Source: Verrucomicrobiota bacterium (GTDB lineage: Bacteria > Verrucomicrobiota > Verrucomicrobiia > Limisphaerales > UBA9464). From it: a stretch of DNA of 33,768 bases. The notes beneath the pieces are model-generated. The model was given only the letters and a program-made list of their open reading frames with translations, was not told where the DNA came from and made no database searches. Shown piece by piece: positions 1-7,284 of the stretch. How positions within the stretch are numbered: position 1 is the stretch's first letter; each line of letters opens with the position of its first letter. The translations under genes and the position numbers were made by a program. Location: NCBI GenBank assembly GCA_016871615.1, contig VHCX01000036.1:1-33768 (forward strand), written 5' to 3'.

Positions 1-261
1 GGCTTTTTTTCGCGGGAGACGATGCACTTCACGCGCGGGACCTTGAAAAGTTTTTGGGACGATGTGCCGCCAAATCGGCTCAAACCCCATCGCTAGGCCT
101 TCCAACCGACTTCACGCATACGCGCTGGCGGCTCAGGTCGGGATCTGCCGGGATCCGGGTTGCCGGGACGGACGCAGCCATTGCCTCAACGTGCTTGCCA
201 CCTACGGGGACCGATTGGACCCTCGCCGGGCGGGCGGAGGAAGGCTTCGCTCGTCTCGTCC
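1..261. other. left-edge spacer, no gene recognised
   Basis: I see no convincing coding sequence here; the short open frames on either strand lack family features. Positions 4-10 are a run of seven T preceded by GGC. This could be the tail of an intrinsic terminator whose stem lies left of the window, but the stem cannot be checked. A purine-rich GGAGGAAGG lies at about 236-244, roughly 20 bases before the chosen start of the next gene, which is far for a Shine-Dalgarno site. Confidence 0.4.
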
Positions 262-1299
262 ATGAACTCCTCTTTCCGCCCCCTCCGCCTTGGCATCGTC
301 GGCACCGGATTCATCGCGGACGTCATCGCCCGGGCTCTCGAAGGAACCCCGGAGGTCGTGCTCGCCGGGGTGGCCAGCCGCCGGGCGGACAAGGCCGCCG
401 ACTTCGCCGCGCGGCACGGCTCGGTGCCGGTTCACGCGACCTGGGAGGCGCTGATCGCCTCCGGGACCGTCGACGCGGTGTACGTCGCGACCCCCACCGC
501 CGTCCGCGAGCCCATCTGCATCGCCGCCGCCGCGCGGGGGCTCGCGGTGCTCGCCGACAAGCCGTTCCGGGATCTGGCCTCGCTTGGGCGCATCACGGAT
601 GCCTGCCGACGCTCCGGGGTCGCCTTCCTCGATGGCACCCACTTCACGCACCACCCGCGCACCGCGACGATCCGCGAAGCCCTGCCCCGCCTGACCGGTG
701 CGCTCTCGGGCCTGCGGACTTCATTCTTCTTCCCGGCGCTTGACCGGTCGAACATCCGGCTGCGGCCGGACCAGGAGCCCACCGGGGTGATCGGCGACAT
801 GGCCTGGTACCCGATGCGGGCGGTCGTCGAGTACTCCGGCAGCGATGCGCCGGTGGCCGAATGCCGGAGTTGGGCCGAGCGGGATCCGGTGACGGGCGGG
901 TGGTTCCGCGGCGCGGGATTCCTCCGGCTGGATGACGGATTCACGGCGACCTGGGATGTGGGCTATTCGGTGGGCGCCTGCCTGATGGACCTCGACCTCA
1001 TGGGACATCTCGGGGTCGTCTCGCTCGACGACTTCGTGCTCGACTGGGAGGGCGGCTTCGCCACGTCGGATGCCACCCGACCGGTCGGCTTCACCCATCG
1101 CTTCGGCATGGCCAACCCGGCCACCTGGGTGCGGACGGAAACCCCGTCGCCGACGCGTCAGGCCACCCGGATGCTCGAGGCCTTGGCACGGCTGGCCCGC
1201 GATCCCGGGGGCCCGGAGGTCGGGGCCAGCATCCGCCGCAGCCTGCGCACCCAGGAACTCGTCGACGCCCTCGTGGCGTCGGTTGGAGTTGGCTGCTAG
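262..1299 (+). CDS. Gfo/Idh/MocA-family oxidoreductase
   Basis: This is a predicted soluble NAD(P)-dependent dehydrogenase of 345 residues, the usual length for the family, which acts on sugars, inositols and similar polyols. The N-terminus is a Rossmann fold with the dinucleotide motif GIVGTGFIA at residues 11-19. The motif DAVYVATPT lies at about 71-79. The conserved catalytic-loop triplet, normally EKP, reads DKP here (residues 99-101). The C-terminal half fits the family's substrate-binding beta-sheet domain. I chose the ATG at 262 because it puts the Rossmann strand close to the N-terminus; the frame stays open upstream to 160, but that extension looks non-coding. A Cupin_5 gene follows 38 bases later on the same strand, so the two may be cotranscribed. 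The substrate is unknown. Confidence 0.85.
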   Translation: MNSSFRPLRLGIVGTGFIADVIARALEGTPEVVLAGVASRRADKAADFAARHGSVPVHATWEALIASGTVDAVYVATPTAVREPICIAAAARGLAVLADKPFRDLASLGRITDACRRSGVAFLDGTHFTHHPRTATIREALPRLTGALSGLRTSFFFPALDRSNIRLRPDQEPTGVIGDMAWYPMRAVVEYSGSDAPVAECRSWAERDPVTGGWFRGAGFLRLDDGFTATWDVGYSVGACLMDLDLMGHLGVVSLDDFVLDWEGGFATSDATRPVGFTHRFGMANPATWVRTETPSPTRQATRMLEALARLARDPGGPEVGASIRRSLRTQELVDALVASVGVGC

Positions 1300-1337
1300 G
1301 CTCCCGACCAGGCGGGTCCAGGTTCCGCCAACCGATC

Positions 1338-1850
1338 ATGCACCCCACGATCCAGACCCTCATCGATCGCTACGGTCTCGAGCCCCTGCCGGTCGAGGGC
1401 ACCCTCTTCGTCCAGACCTACCGGACCTCCCGTGAGACGGAGCCGGGGCGACCGGCTGGCACGGCGATGATCGGGCTCTATTGCGAGGAACCCCTGAGCC
1501 AGTCGCTCTTCCACCGGCTCACGCTCGACGAGGTCTGGCATTTCCACGCCGGGGATCCGTTCCGGCTCATCCTGCTGCATCCGGACGGCACCTCCGGCGA
1601 CGTGGTGCTCGGGCCGGATCCCCTGAAAGGCCACCACAGCCAGGTGGTCGTTCCGGCCGGTGTCTGGCAGGCGGCCCACCTGATTGCCGGCGGGTTGTAC
1701 GCGCTGTACGGCTGCACCCTCGCCCCGGGCTACACGCCCGACATCTTCGAAGGGGGCACCCGGGCCGCGTTGATGGCCACCCATCCCTCCCGCCGGGACG
1801 ACATCGAGCGGTTCTGCTGCCCCGATCACGAAACCCGGATGCCGGGCTGA
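1338..1850 (+). CDS. Cupin_5 (DUF985-like) domain protein
   Basis: A 170-residue protein that is almost entirely one cupin beta-barrel. It resembles the Cupin_5/DUF985 family: residues around DEVWHFHAGDP (about 64-74) and the later HHSQVVVPAGVWQAA stretch are typical of that barrel. The His residues in the first motif and the HH pair could bind a metal or a small ligand. No signal peptide or membrane segment is visible, so it is probably cytoplasmic. Family members are poorly characterised and are often found beside sugar-metabolism genes. Here it lies directly downstream of a Gfo/Idh/MocA oxidoreductase, which hints at a shared carbohydrate role by inference only. The family call is fairly firm; the function is open. 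Confidence 0.8.
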   Translation: MHPTIQTLIDRYGLEPLPVEGTLFVQTYRTSRETEPGRPAGTAMIGLYCEEPLSQSLFHRLTLDEVWHFHAGDPFRLILLHPDGTSGDVVLGPDPLKGHHSQVVVPAGVWQAAHLIAGGLYALYGCTLAPGYTPDIFEGGTRAALMATHPSRRDDIERFCCPDHETRMPG

Positions 1851-1904
1851 CCGGTTGCCGGTCCGCGCGCACGTGTTCCCAGCGGTCTCGACCTGCTTCC
1901 AGCC

Positions 1905-4850
1905 ATGCCTCCCCAAGGACTTCCGATCACCGGCCGGCGCCTCCCTTGCGGCCGGGTAGACACATGGCAGGCCGGCTGGCCCACCCACCGAACCCAGGCG
2001 CCGGGAGGGATTTCCGGGGCCGCCCGATGCATTGCCCTCGTCCTGATGGTGCTGGGGGCAACTTCCGCGCTCCGGGCGGTGGAATTGCCCGCGCGCGTCA
2101 GCACCGGGCCGATGGCGCCGCGAACCAAATCCCTCCCCCAGAGGCCGCCCTCACCGCCGCCGCAGGTCCGGCTGCGTCTCGAAGCTCCGGATCTGTCGGT
2201 CATCCGCGCCGAGGACGCCACCGCACGCCAGTTGCGGCCGAAGGGGCGGGCCCGCGTGGGCCTCCGACGACGCCTGCCGGAGTCGGTCGGTGCCCCGGTC
2301 GCCGGGGGCGCCTGGGCCCTCGGCACCGACGGGACCCGCGTGTGGAGCGCGCACCTCGAATCGGTGGACGCGCTCGCCCTGAGGGTCCATCTCGAGGCGG
2401 TCGATCTGTCCGGAGGGGCCGAGCTGCGGGTCTACCCGGCCGACGATCCCGCGGACCTGCTGGGGCCCTTCGGCGCGGCAGGCCAAGAGGACCGCACCGA
2501 GCTCTGGACGCCCAGTGTCGTCGGCCCGGCGGTGGTCCTGGAGTGCCGCGTGCCCCCGGGTGCCACGCTGCCTTCCTTCCGCATCACCGAGGTGACCCAC
2601 CGGTACCTGCCCCTCGGCGACGATGACCCCGCCCGAGCCGCCACCGCGGCGGCGAAAGCGGCCACCTCCTGCCATGTCGACGTGAGTTGCGAGCCCGCCT
2701 GGGCGACCACCGCGTTGTCCGTCGCCGGCATCGGTTCGGTCGGCGTGGTCGGGGAGATCTTCTGCACCGGATGCCTACTCAACGACCTCGACGAGTCCCC
2801 TAAGACCGACTATCTGCTCACGGCCGACCACTGTCTCTTCAACCAGTCCGAGGCCGACTCCGCCGAGTTCTACTGGAAGTTCCAGACCCCCGCCTGCAAC
2901 GGCACCGCCCCGGGAGCCGCCTCGGTTCCGAGGACGGTCGGTGGTGCCACCATCCTGTCAGCGAGGAACCGCTCGACCGGAAACGACCACTGCTTCGTCC
3001 GGTTGCGCAACCCGGTGCCCGCAGGCGTCACCTATGCCGGCTGGAATTCCGACCCGCCCGGCGTCGGCGAGGTGCTTGCGGGCATCCACCACCCGAAGGC
3101 AGCCTTCAAGCGCATCAGCCTTGGACTCCTCCAGTCCGAGGACTCCGACTACCGCACGGTCCGCTGGACCCGCGGGGTCACCGAGGAAGGGAGCTCCGGG
3201 TCCCCCCTGTTCAATGCCCGCCAGCAGGTCATCGGACAGCTCTGGGGCGGCGAATCCGAATGCTCCATCTCCGATCCGCTCCTGCAGCTCGACCAGTATG
3301 GCCGCTTCAACGTCACCTTCCCGCTCGTGCGGAGATGGTTGCTGAACGAGACGGCCGGCGTGCCCGTGAACGATCCGTTCTCGGGTGCCGAAGGCCTCGT
3401 CGGCGAGCGGGGGACGGTGACCAGCAACACGCTGAATGCCTCCCGGGAGGCCGGTGAGCCCGACCACGCCCAGGGCGGCGGGCGCAATTCCGTGTGGTAC
3501 CTCTGGAAGGCGCCGTCAAATGGCATCGTCACCTTCGAGACCCTGGGCAGCGAGTTCGACACCACCCTCGCCATCTATCAGGGCGCCTCGCTGACCCAAC
3601 TGGTGCGGATCGCGGCCAACGACGATCTCGAGCCCGGCACGCCCGCAAGCCGGGTGGGTTTCGAGGCGTCTGCCGGATCGGTGTACCGGATCGCCGTCGA
3701 CGGCCGGGACGGAGCCCGTGGGGTCGCCCGTCTTTCTTGGAGGCCCGGCGGAATCGCCACACCGCCGCCGAACGATCTGTTCGTCCATGCCGCCCCCACC
3801 GTCGGTTTCGGGGGTGTCTACCGGGGCAACAACCGCGGATTCAGCCGGGAACCGCTCGAGCCGTCCCACGCCGGAGGCACCGGGCAGCGGTCGGCATGGT
3901 GGCGCTGGACCGCGCCCCTCTCGGCCCCGACCGTCATCAAAACGTTGGACAGCACCTTCGACACGCTCCTAGCGGTGTACACGGGTACCTCGGTCACGAA
4001 CCTCACCCGTATCGCCGAGAACGACGACATCGTCGGGCCCTTCGACAGCATCCAGAGCGAGGTGCGGTTCGAGGCGAAGGCCGGGGTCACCTACCACATT
4101 GCCGTCGACGGATTCGGCAACGGGGTCCAGCAGGAGGAGGGCCCCATCCGCCTGGACATCTCCCAGAAGGGTGGGCAACCGGGCGGGAACGACCGCTTCT
4201 CGGCCGCGACGGAACTTTGGGGGGCGGTCGGCGCGGTGACGGCCAACAACCTCGGCTTCTCGCGCGAGGCGGGAGAGCCCGTCCATGCGGGTGTCCGGGG
4301 AGAACGGTCCGCCTGGTGGCGATGGACGGCCCCCGCCGACGGTCTCGTGCGATTCGAGACCACCGGATCGGCCTTCGACACCCTGCTGGCGGTCTTCCTG
4401 GGCGATTTGGTCGGCGCCCTCAGGCGGGTTGTCGACAACGACGACATCGTCTCCGGGGACGTCTGGCAGAGCCGGGTCGAGTTCCAGGCGGTCCGCGGCC
4501 AGGTCTATCGCATCGCCGTGGACGGATTCTTCGATGCGGGCCCCCCGGTGATCCAGGACGAGGGCAACATCCGGCTGGCCTGGTCGCAGGAATCTCCGAA
4601 GCCGATCCCCCAGCCATTCGCCCTGACGCCCGCCTGGTCGACCACCGGCCGCCTCGAGGTGCGCTTGGCCGGACAGGCCGGCATCCGCTACGCCCTCGAA
4701 CGCACGCGGACGCTGGCCGGATCCGCGGCGGTCTGGACGCGCGTGGCGACGGCCCTCGGGGAGGGGACCAGCCTCGTGATGAGCGAGCCGGAAGGGCCGG
4801 GGTCCACCACCGAGGGCGGGGCCTACTTCCGGGTGGTGACCCTCCCCTGA
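1905..4850 (+). CDS. secreted trypsin-fold serine protease with three C-terminal repeat modules
   Basis: A 981-residue predicted exported protein. A hydrophobic signal-like segment (CIALVLMVLGATSALRA) lies at about residues 42-58 after an unusually long N-terminal stretch, so the true start may lie downstream of 1905. An N-terminal propeptide-like region leads into a chymotrypsin-fold protease domain resembling lysyl endopeptidases. The likely catalytic triad is His309 in LLTADHC, Asp361 in STGNDHC and Ser431 in GSSGSP. Cysteine pairs suggest disulfides and an extracytoplasmic location. From residue 488 there are three tandem modules of about 125-135 residues, then a C-terminal beta-rich domain (about 900-981) like those that end many verrucomicrobial surface proteins. 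Its role is probably extracellular proteolysis; cleavage specificity cannot be read. A permease gene begins 19 bases downstream. Confidence 0.85.
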   Translation: MPPQGLPITGRRLPCGRVDTWQAGWPTHRTQAPGGISGAARCIALVLMVLGATSALRAVELPARVSTGPMAPRTKSLPQRPPSPPPQVRLRLEAPDLSVIRAEDATARQLRPKGRARVGLRRRLPESVGAPVAGGAWALGTDGTRVWSAHLESVDALALRVHLEAVDLSGGAELRVYPADDPADLLGPFGAAGQEDRTELWTPSVVGPAVVLECRVPPGATLPSFRITEVTHRYLPLGDDDPARAATAAAKAATSCHVDVSCEPAWATTALSVAGIGSVGVVGEIFCTGCLLNDLDESPKTDYLLTADHCLFNQSEADSAEFYWKFQTPACNGTAPGAASVPRTVGGATILSARNRSTGNDHCFVRLRNPVPAGVTYAGWNSDPPGVGEVLAGIHHPKAAFKRISLGLLQSEDSDYRTVRWTRGVTEEGSSGSPLFNARQQVIGQLWGGESECSISDPLLQLDQYGRFNVTFPLVRRWLLNETAGVPVNDPFSGAEGLVGERGTVTSNTLNASREAGEPDHAQGGGRNSVWYLWKAPSNGIVTFETLGSEFDTTLAIYQGASLTQLVRIAANDDLEPGTPASRVGFEASAGSVYRIAVDGRDGARGVARLSWRPGGIATPPPNDLFVHAAPTVGFGGVYRGNNRGFSREPLEPSHAGGTGQRSAWWRWTAPLSAPTVIKTLDSTFDTLLAVYTGTSVTNLTRIAENDDIVGPFDSIQSEVRFEAKAGVTYHIAVDGFGNGVQQEEGPIRLDISQKGGQPGGNDRFSAATELWGAVGAVTANNLGFSREAGEPVHAGVRGERSAWWRWTAPADGLVRFETTGSAFDTLLAVFLGDLVGALRRVVDNDDIVSGDVWQSRVEFQAVRGQVYRIAVDGFFDAGPPVIQDEGNIRLAWSQESPKPIPQPFALTPAWSTTGRLEVRLAGQAGIRYALERTRTLAGSAAVWTRVATALGEGTSLVMSEPEGPGSTTEGGAYFRVVTLP
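3366..4587 (+). repeat. three tandem protein repeat modules within the protease
   Basis: The modules start near 3366, 3771 and 4188, at residues 488, 623 and 762. Each carries the same ordered landmarks: ND.F near the start, then a N..G/N..A..SRE...EP.HA stretch, a W.W.AP segment, a .S.FDT.LA.Y/F.G segment, a NDD turn, and a final Y.IAVDG. The copies have diverged in DNA sequence, so this is an old protein-level duplication rather than a recent DNA repeat. Such modules are common in verrucomicrobial secreted proteins and probably act as adhesion or substrate-binding units (inference). Confidence 0.85.
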
Positions 4851-4857
4851 TTCGGTC

Positions 4858-4861
4858 AGGA
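4858..4861 (+). promoter_or_regulatory. ribosome binding site of the permease gene
   Basis: AGGA lies eight bases before the ATG at 4870, in the 19-base gap after the protease stop codon. It supports that start and suggests translation from a shared transcript with the protease. Confidence 0.5.
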
Positions 4862-4869
4862 TCCACCCC

Positions 4870-6642
4870 ATGATCCCGGACGGCAACCGAGTCGGGGCAC
4901 CGGCCCCGGGGTCGGCCGCCCCGTTCCTGCTGCTCCTGCAGGTCAATGCGCGGTCGATGGCGCGAAAGGCGCTGTCGCTTCGCGAAAAATCCCGCCTCTG
5001 GGTGACCGTCATCGGCATCTTCCTGGTCGGATATGCCGTCATGGCCTATGGGCTCTTCTTCCAGGGCCTGCGGTTCCTGTCCCGCTTCCCGGGCCTGGGC
5101 GGGCTATTGGTCGAGCGGATGCTTTTCCTGCTCTTCGCCTGCCTCTTCGCCCTGCTCCTCCTGAGCAATCTGGTGATCAGCTACTCGAATTTCTTCCGGA
5201 ATCGGGAATCGGATTTCCTGCTGCCCCTGCCCGTTTCCCCGGGGACCATCTTCCGCTGGAAATTCCTCGAGTCGGTCGTCTTGGCCTCCTGGGCGTTCCT
5301 CTTCCTGATCGCGCCGCTCCTCCTGGCCTACGGTCATGTGCAGCGGGTGGACTGGCAATTCTATCCGATGGTCGGGGGCCTTGTGGTGCTGTTCATCCTC
5401 CTGCCTGCGGTGGCCGGCTCCTGGTTCGCGCTGCTGCTGGCGCGCCATCTCGACCGGCGCCTCTTCCAGATCGTGCTGGTCGGGGGCATCGCGCTGCTGG
5501 TCGGGTTCGTCGTCTGGAGGACGCGCCCCACGGAGGTCACCGAGGAGATGCTCCTGGAGAACCGGGTGCTGGTGGTCATCGACCGCCTCCTCGACAACAC
5601 CCGTGTCGTGCAGTTCCCCCTGCTCCCGAGCTATTGGCTGAGTTCGGCGGTCCAGCACTGGGTGGAGGGTGCCTTCCGCGGGGCGATTTTCTACGGCGCC
5701 GTGCTGCTGAGCCACACGCTGTTCTTCGGGTTGATCGCGGTGACGCGCTTCGGCTCGGTGCTGTACGAGGCGACCAGTTGCGTGCGCGGCCGGGGTTCGC
5801 TTCTGGGCGGCTGGAGCCGGCTGCGCCAGCGCCTCGGAGCGCGTCCCGGGCCCCGGGGGTCCGTGGCCTCCAGCAGCCTGCTGGAGCGCTGGGTGGGGCT
5901 GGTTCCGGGGCTTCCCGGCGACATCGGCGCGATCCTAGTGAAGGACATCCGCGTCTTCTGGAGGGACACCACCCAATGGGGGCAGACCCTCATGCTCTTC
6001 GGCCTGCTCACGGTTTACCTGCTAAACCTGCGCCACTTCACGCGGCAGTCGGACTCCGCCTTCTGGGTGTCTCTGACGGGTTTCCTCAACCTCGGCGCCT
6101 GTTCGCTCAACCTCGCCACCATCACCACACGCTTTGTCTTCCCACAATTCTCGCTCGAGGGACGGCGGGTCTGGCTCATGGGTCTGGCGCCGCTCGGGCT
6201 GGCCCGCGTCGTCTGGTGGAAGTTCGTGACGGCCTCGGTGCTCACCGGGTTTCTGACGCTCGGCCTCACGCTCCTGAGCTGCCGGATGCTCCACCTGGAG
6301 GCGGGCCGCACGGCCTTCTTCGCCGCGGCCATCGTGGGCATGACCCTGGTGCTCAACGCCCTCTCGGTGGGTCTCGGCACCCTCTATCCCAATTTCGCCG
6401 AGACCAACCCGGGCAAGATCGTCAGCGGCTTCGGCGGGACCTTCTGCCTCGTGTTGAGCTTCGTATACATCCTGGGCTCGGTGCTGCTCCTGGCCCTGGG
6501 CAGCCCGTGGGGGTGGCATGGCGAGGAGGCCCTGGCAGGGCGCGCCGTGGCCAGCGGCCTCGGTTTCGTCCTCGCCTCGTTGCTCACCGGCGGGATTCCC
6601 CTGCAACTGGCGCTGCGGCGGGCCGCCACCATGGAGCTCTGA
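4870..6642 (+). CDS. ABC-2-like exporter permease, orphan
   Basis: A 590-residue polytopic membrane protein with roughly a dozen hydrophobic segments in two halves joined by a cytoplasmic linker near residues 300-350. The segment NFFRNRESDFLLPLPVSP in the first half, and KDIRVFWRDTTQWGQ at the start of the second half, are typical of the large putative ABC-exporter permeases of the ABC_tran_2 (PF16949-like) group. In these, the DLR.F.RD.TQW motif recurs. Such proteins normally partner with a separate ATPase, but no ATP-binding subunit lies next to it in this window. It may use an ATPase encoded elsewhere. A short gap and an AGGA ribosome site link it to the upstream protease gene, yet a functional link is unproven. 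Confidence 0.75.
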   Translation: MIPDGNRVGAPAPGSAAPFLLLLQVNARSMARKALSLREKSRLWVTVIGIFLVGYAVMAYGLFFQGLRFLSRFPGLGGLLVERMLFLLFACLFALLLLSNLVISYSNFFRNRESDFLLPLPVSPGTIFRWKFLESVVLASWAFLFLIAPLLLAYGHVQRVDWQFYPMVGGLVVLFILLPAVAGSWFALLLARHLDRRLFQIVLVGGIALLVGFVVWRTRPTEVTEEMLLENRVLVVIDRLLDNTRVVQFPLLPSYWLSSAVQHWVEGAFRGAIFYGAVLLSHTLFFGLIAVTRFGSVLYEATSCVRGRGSLLGGWSRLRQRLGARPGPRGSVASSSLLERWVGLVPGLPGDIGAILVKDIRVFWRDTTQWGQTLMLFGLLTVYLLNLRHFTRQSDSAFWVSLTGFLNLGACSLNLATITTRFVFPQFSLEGRRVWLMGLAPLGLARVVWWKFVTASVLTGFLTLGLTLLSCRMLHLEAGRTAFFAAAIVGMTLVLNALSVGLGTLYPNFAETNPGKIVSGFGGTFCLVLSFVYILGSVLLLALGSPWGWHGEEALAGRAVASGLGFVLASLLTGGIPLQLALRRAATMEL

Positions 6643-6651
6643 AAGCCCGAG

Positions 6652-6757
6652 ACGGTAGGAGCACTTTCCTGTTTTCGGGGAGACCGTTGGACGGCGAGGC
6701 GCGAGGCGGGATCACACCCGCAGCGGGCTGGGACCGACGAGCCGGGAAGCCAGCGGG
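6652..6757 (+). other. hairpin-rich spacer, candidate structured RNA
   Basis: The 349-base gap after the permease (6643-6991) has no gene. Its first part is dense in inverted repeats. ACGGT (6652-6656) pairs with ACCGT (6683-6687) and encloses AGGA (6657-6660) paired with TCCT (6667-6670). GCGGG (6706-6710) pairs with CCCGC (6717-6721) around a six-base loop. GCTGG (6727-6731) pairs with CCAGC (6750-6754). GCGGG recurs at 6723-6727 and 6753-6757, so CCCGC has alternative partners. An intrinsic terminator follows. It could be a 3' UTR, a small RNA or chance pairing in GC-rich DNA. Confidence 0.25.
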
Positions 6758-6769
6758 CCCCCTTGCCGG

Positions 6770-6795
6770 AAAGCCCTCCGGACGAGGGGGCTTTT
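6770..6795 (+). terminator. intrinsic terminator downstream of the permease
   Basis: AAAGCCC (6770-6776) pairs with GGGCTTT (6788-6794), and CGG/CCG flanks can extend the stem with one bulge. The 3' arm runs into TTTT at 6792-6795. It sits about 130 bases after the permease stop codon and would end that transcript before the tRNA gene. Confidence 0.6.
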
Positions 6796-6991
6796 CCGAT
6801 GGACGGCGTTGGCTCGGTCGGTTGCAGCCCACTTCAGCGGCTCTGCCGGCCTCCCCGCCGTGGCCATCACCCAAAACCTTCCCCGGGGGACACCTACGGG
6901 AGTTCCCGGCCCTGATGCCCACCGCCCACACGGTCTTTTGGAGTCCCATCTTGACCCTGGGAATGCGCGCATGGTTTCCTTCGGCACCAGC

Positions 6992-7084
6992 GGAGAGGTG
7001 GCCGAGTGGCTGAAGGCGCTGGTTTGCTAAACCGGTTTACGGTCAAAAGCCGTAACGGGGGTTCGAATCCCCCCCTCTCCGCCA
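6992..7084 (+). tRNA. tRNA-Ser (anticodon GCU)
   Basis: A class II tRNA of 93 nt with an encoded CCA. The acceptor arm GGAGAGG (6992-6998) pairs with CCTCTCC (7074-7080), followed by discriminator G (7081) and CCA (7082-7084). The anticodon stem CTGGT/ACCGG encloses the loop TTGCTAA, giving anticodon GCT, which reads AGC and AGU serine codons. The long variable arm forms ACGG/CCGT. The T stem GGGGG (7057-7061) pairs with CCCCC (7069-7073) around TTCGAAT. The D arm contains the usual GCCGAGTGGCTGAAGGC pattern of tRNA-Ser. Confidence 0.97.
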
Positions 7085-7102
7085 GATTTTGCTGCGGTTT
7101 TT
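7079..7102 (+). terminator. terminator of the tRNA-Ser gene
   Basis: CCG (7079-7081) and CAG (7083-7085) pair with CTG (7092-7094) and CGG (7095-7097) around ATTTTG, with one bulged C, followed by five T (7098-7102). The 5' arm uses the last bases of the mature tRNA including the CCA, so the hairpin can form only before the tRNA folds fully. Confidence 0.5.
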
Positions 7103-7284
7103 GAAGATCGCGGGTCAAATGATCGGTCGGCCCACCCGGGCCCCGAGGCTCGTCAATTCTCCACCGCAATCTCCCACCGAGGTTCGCCTGACCGCTTCCG
7201 GTTGTTTGGGACCGCACCGTCAACAGAGTGCAACCCCTGGATGTTGTATCCGCCGCGACCGGTTCAAACCGATCGTGCCGCCAG

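Noticed and set aside
6738-6757. Resemblance to a cobalamin-riboswitch B12 box
   Set aside because: About 12 of 16 positions match by eye, but the upstream core elements are not recognisable and the next gene downstream is a tRNA, not a cobalamin gene.
6951-6956. TTGACC as a -35 element of the tRNA gene
   Set aside because: No acceptable -10 sequence lies 16-18 bases downstream.
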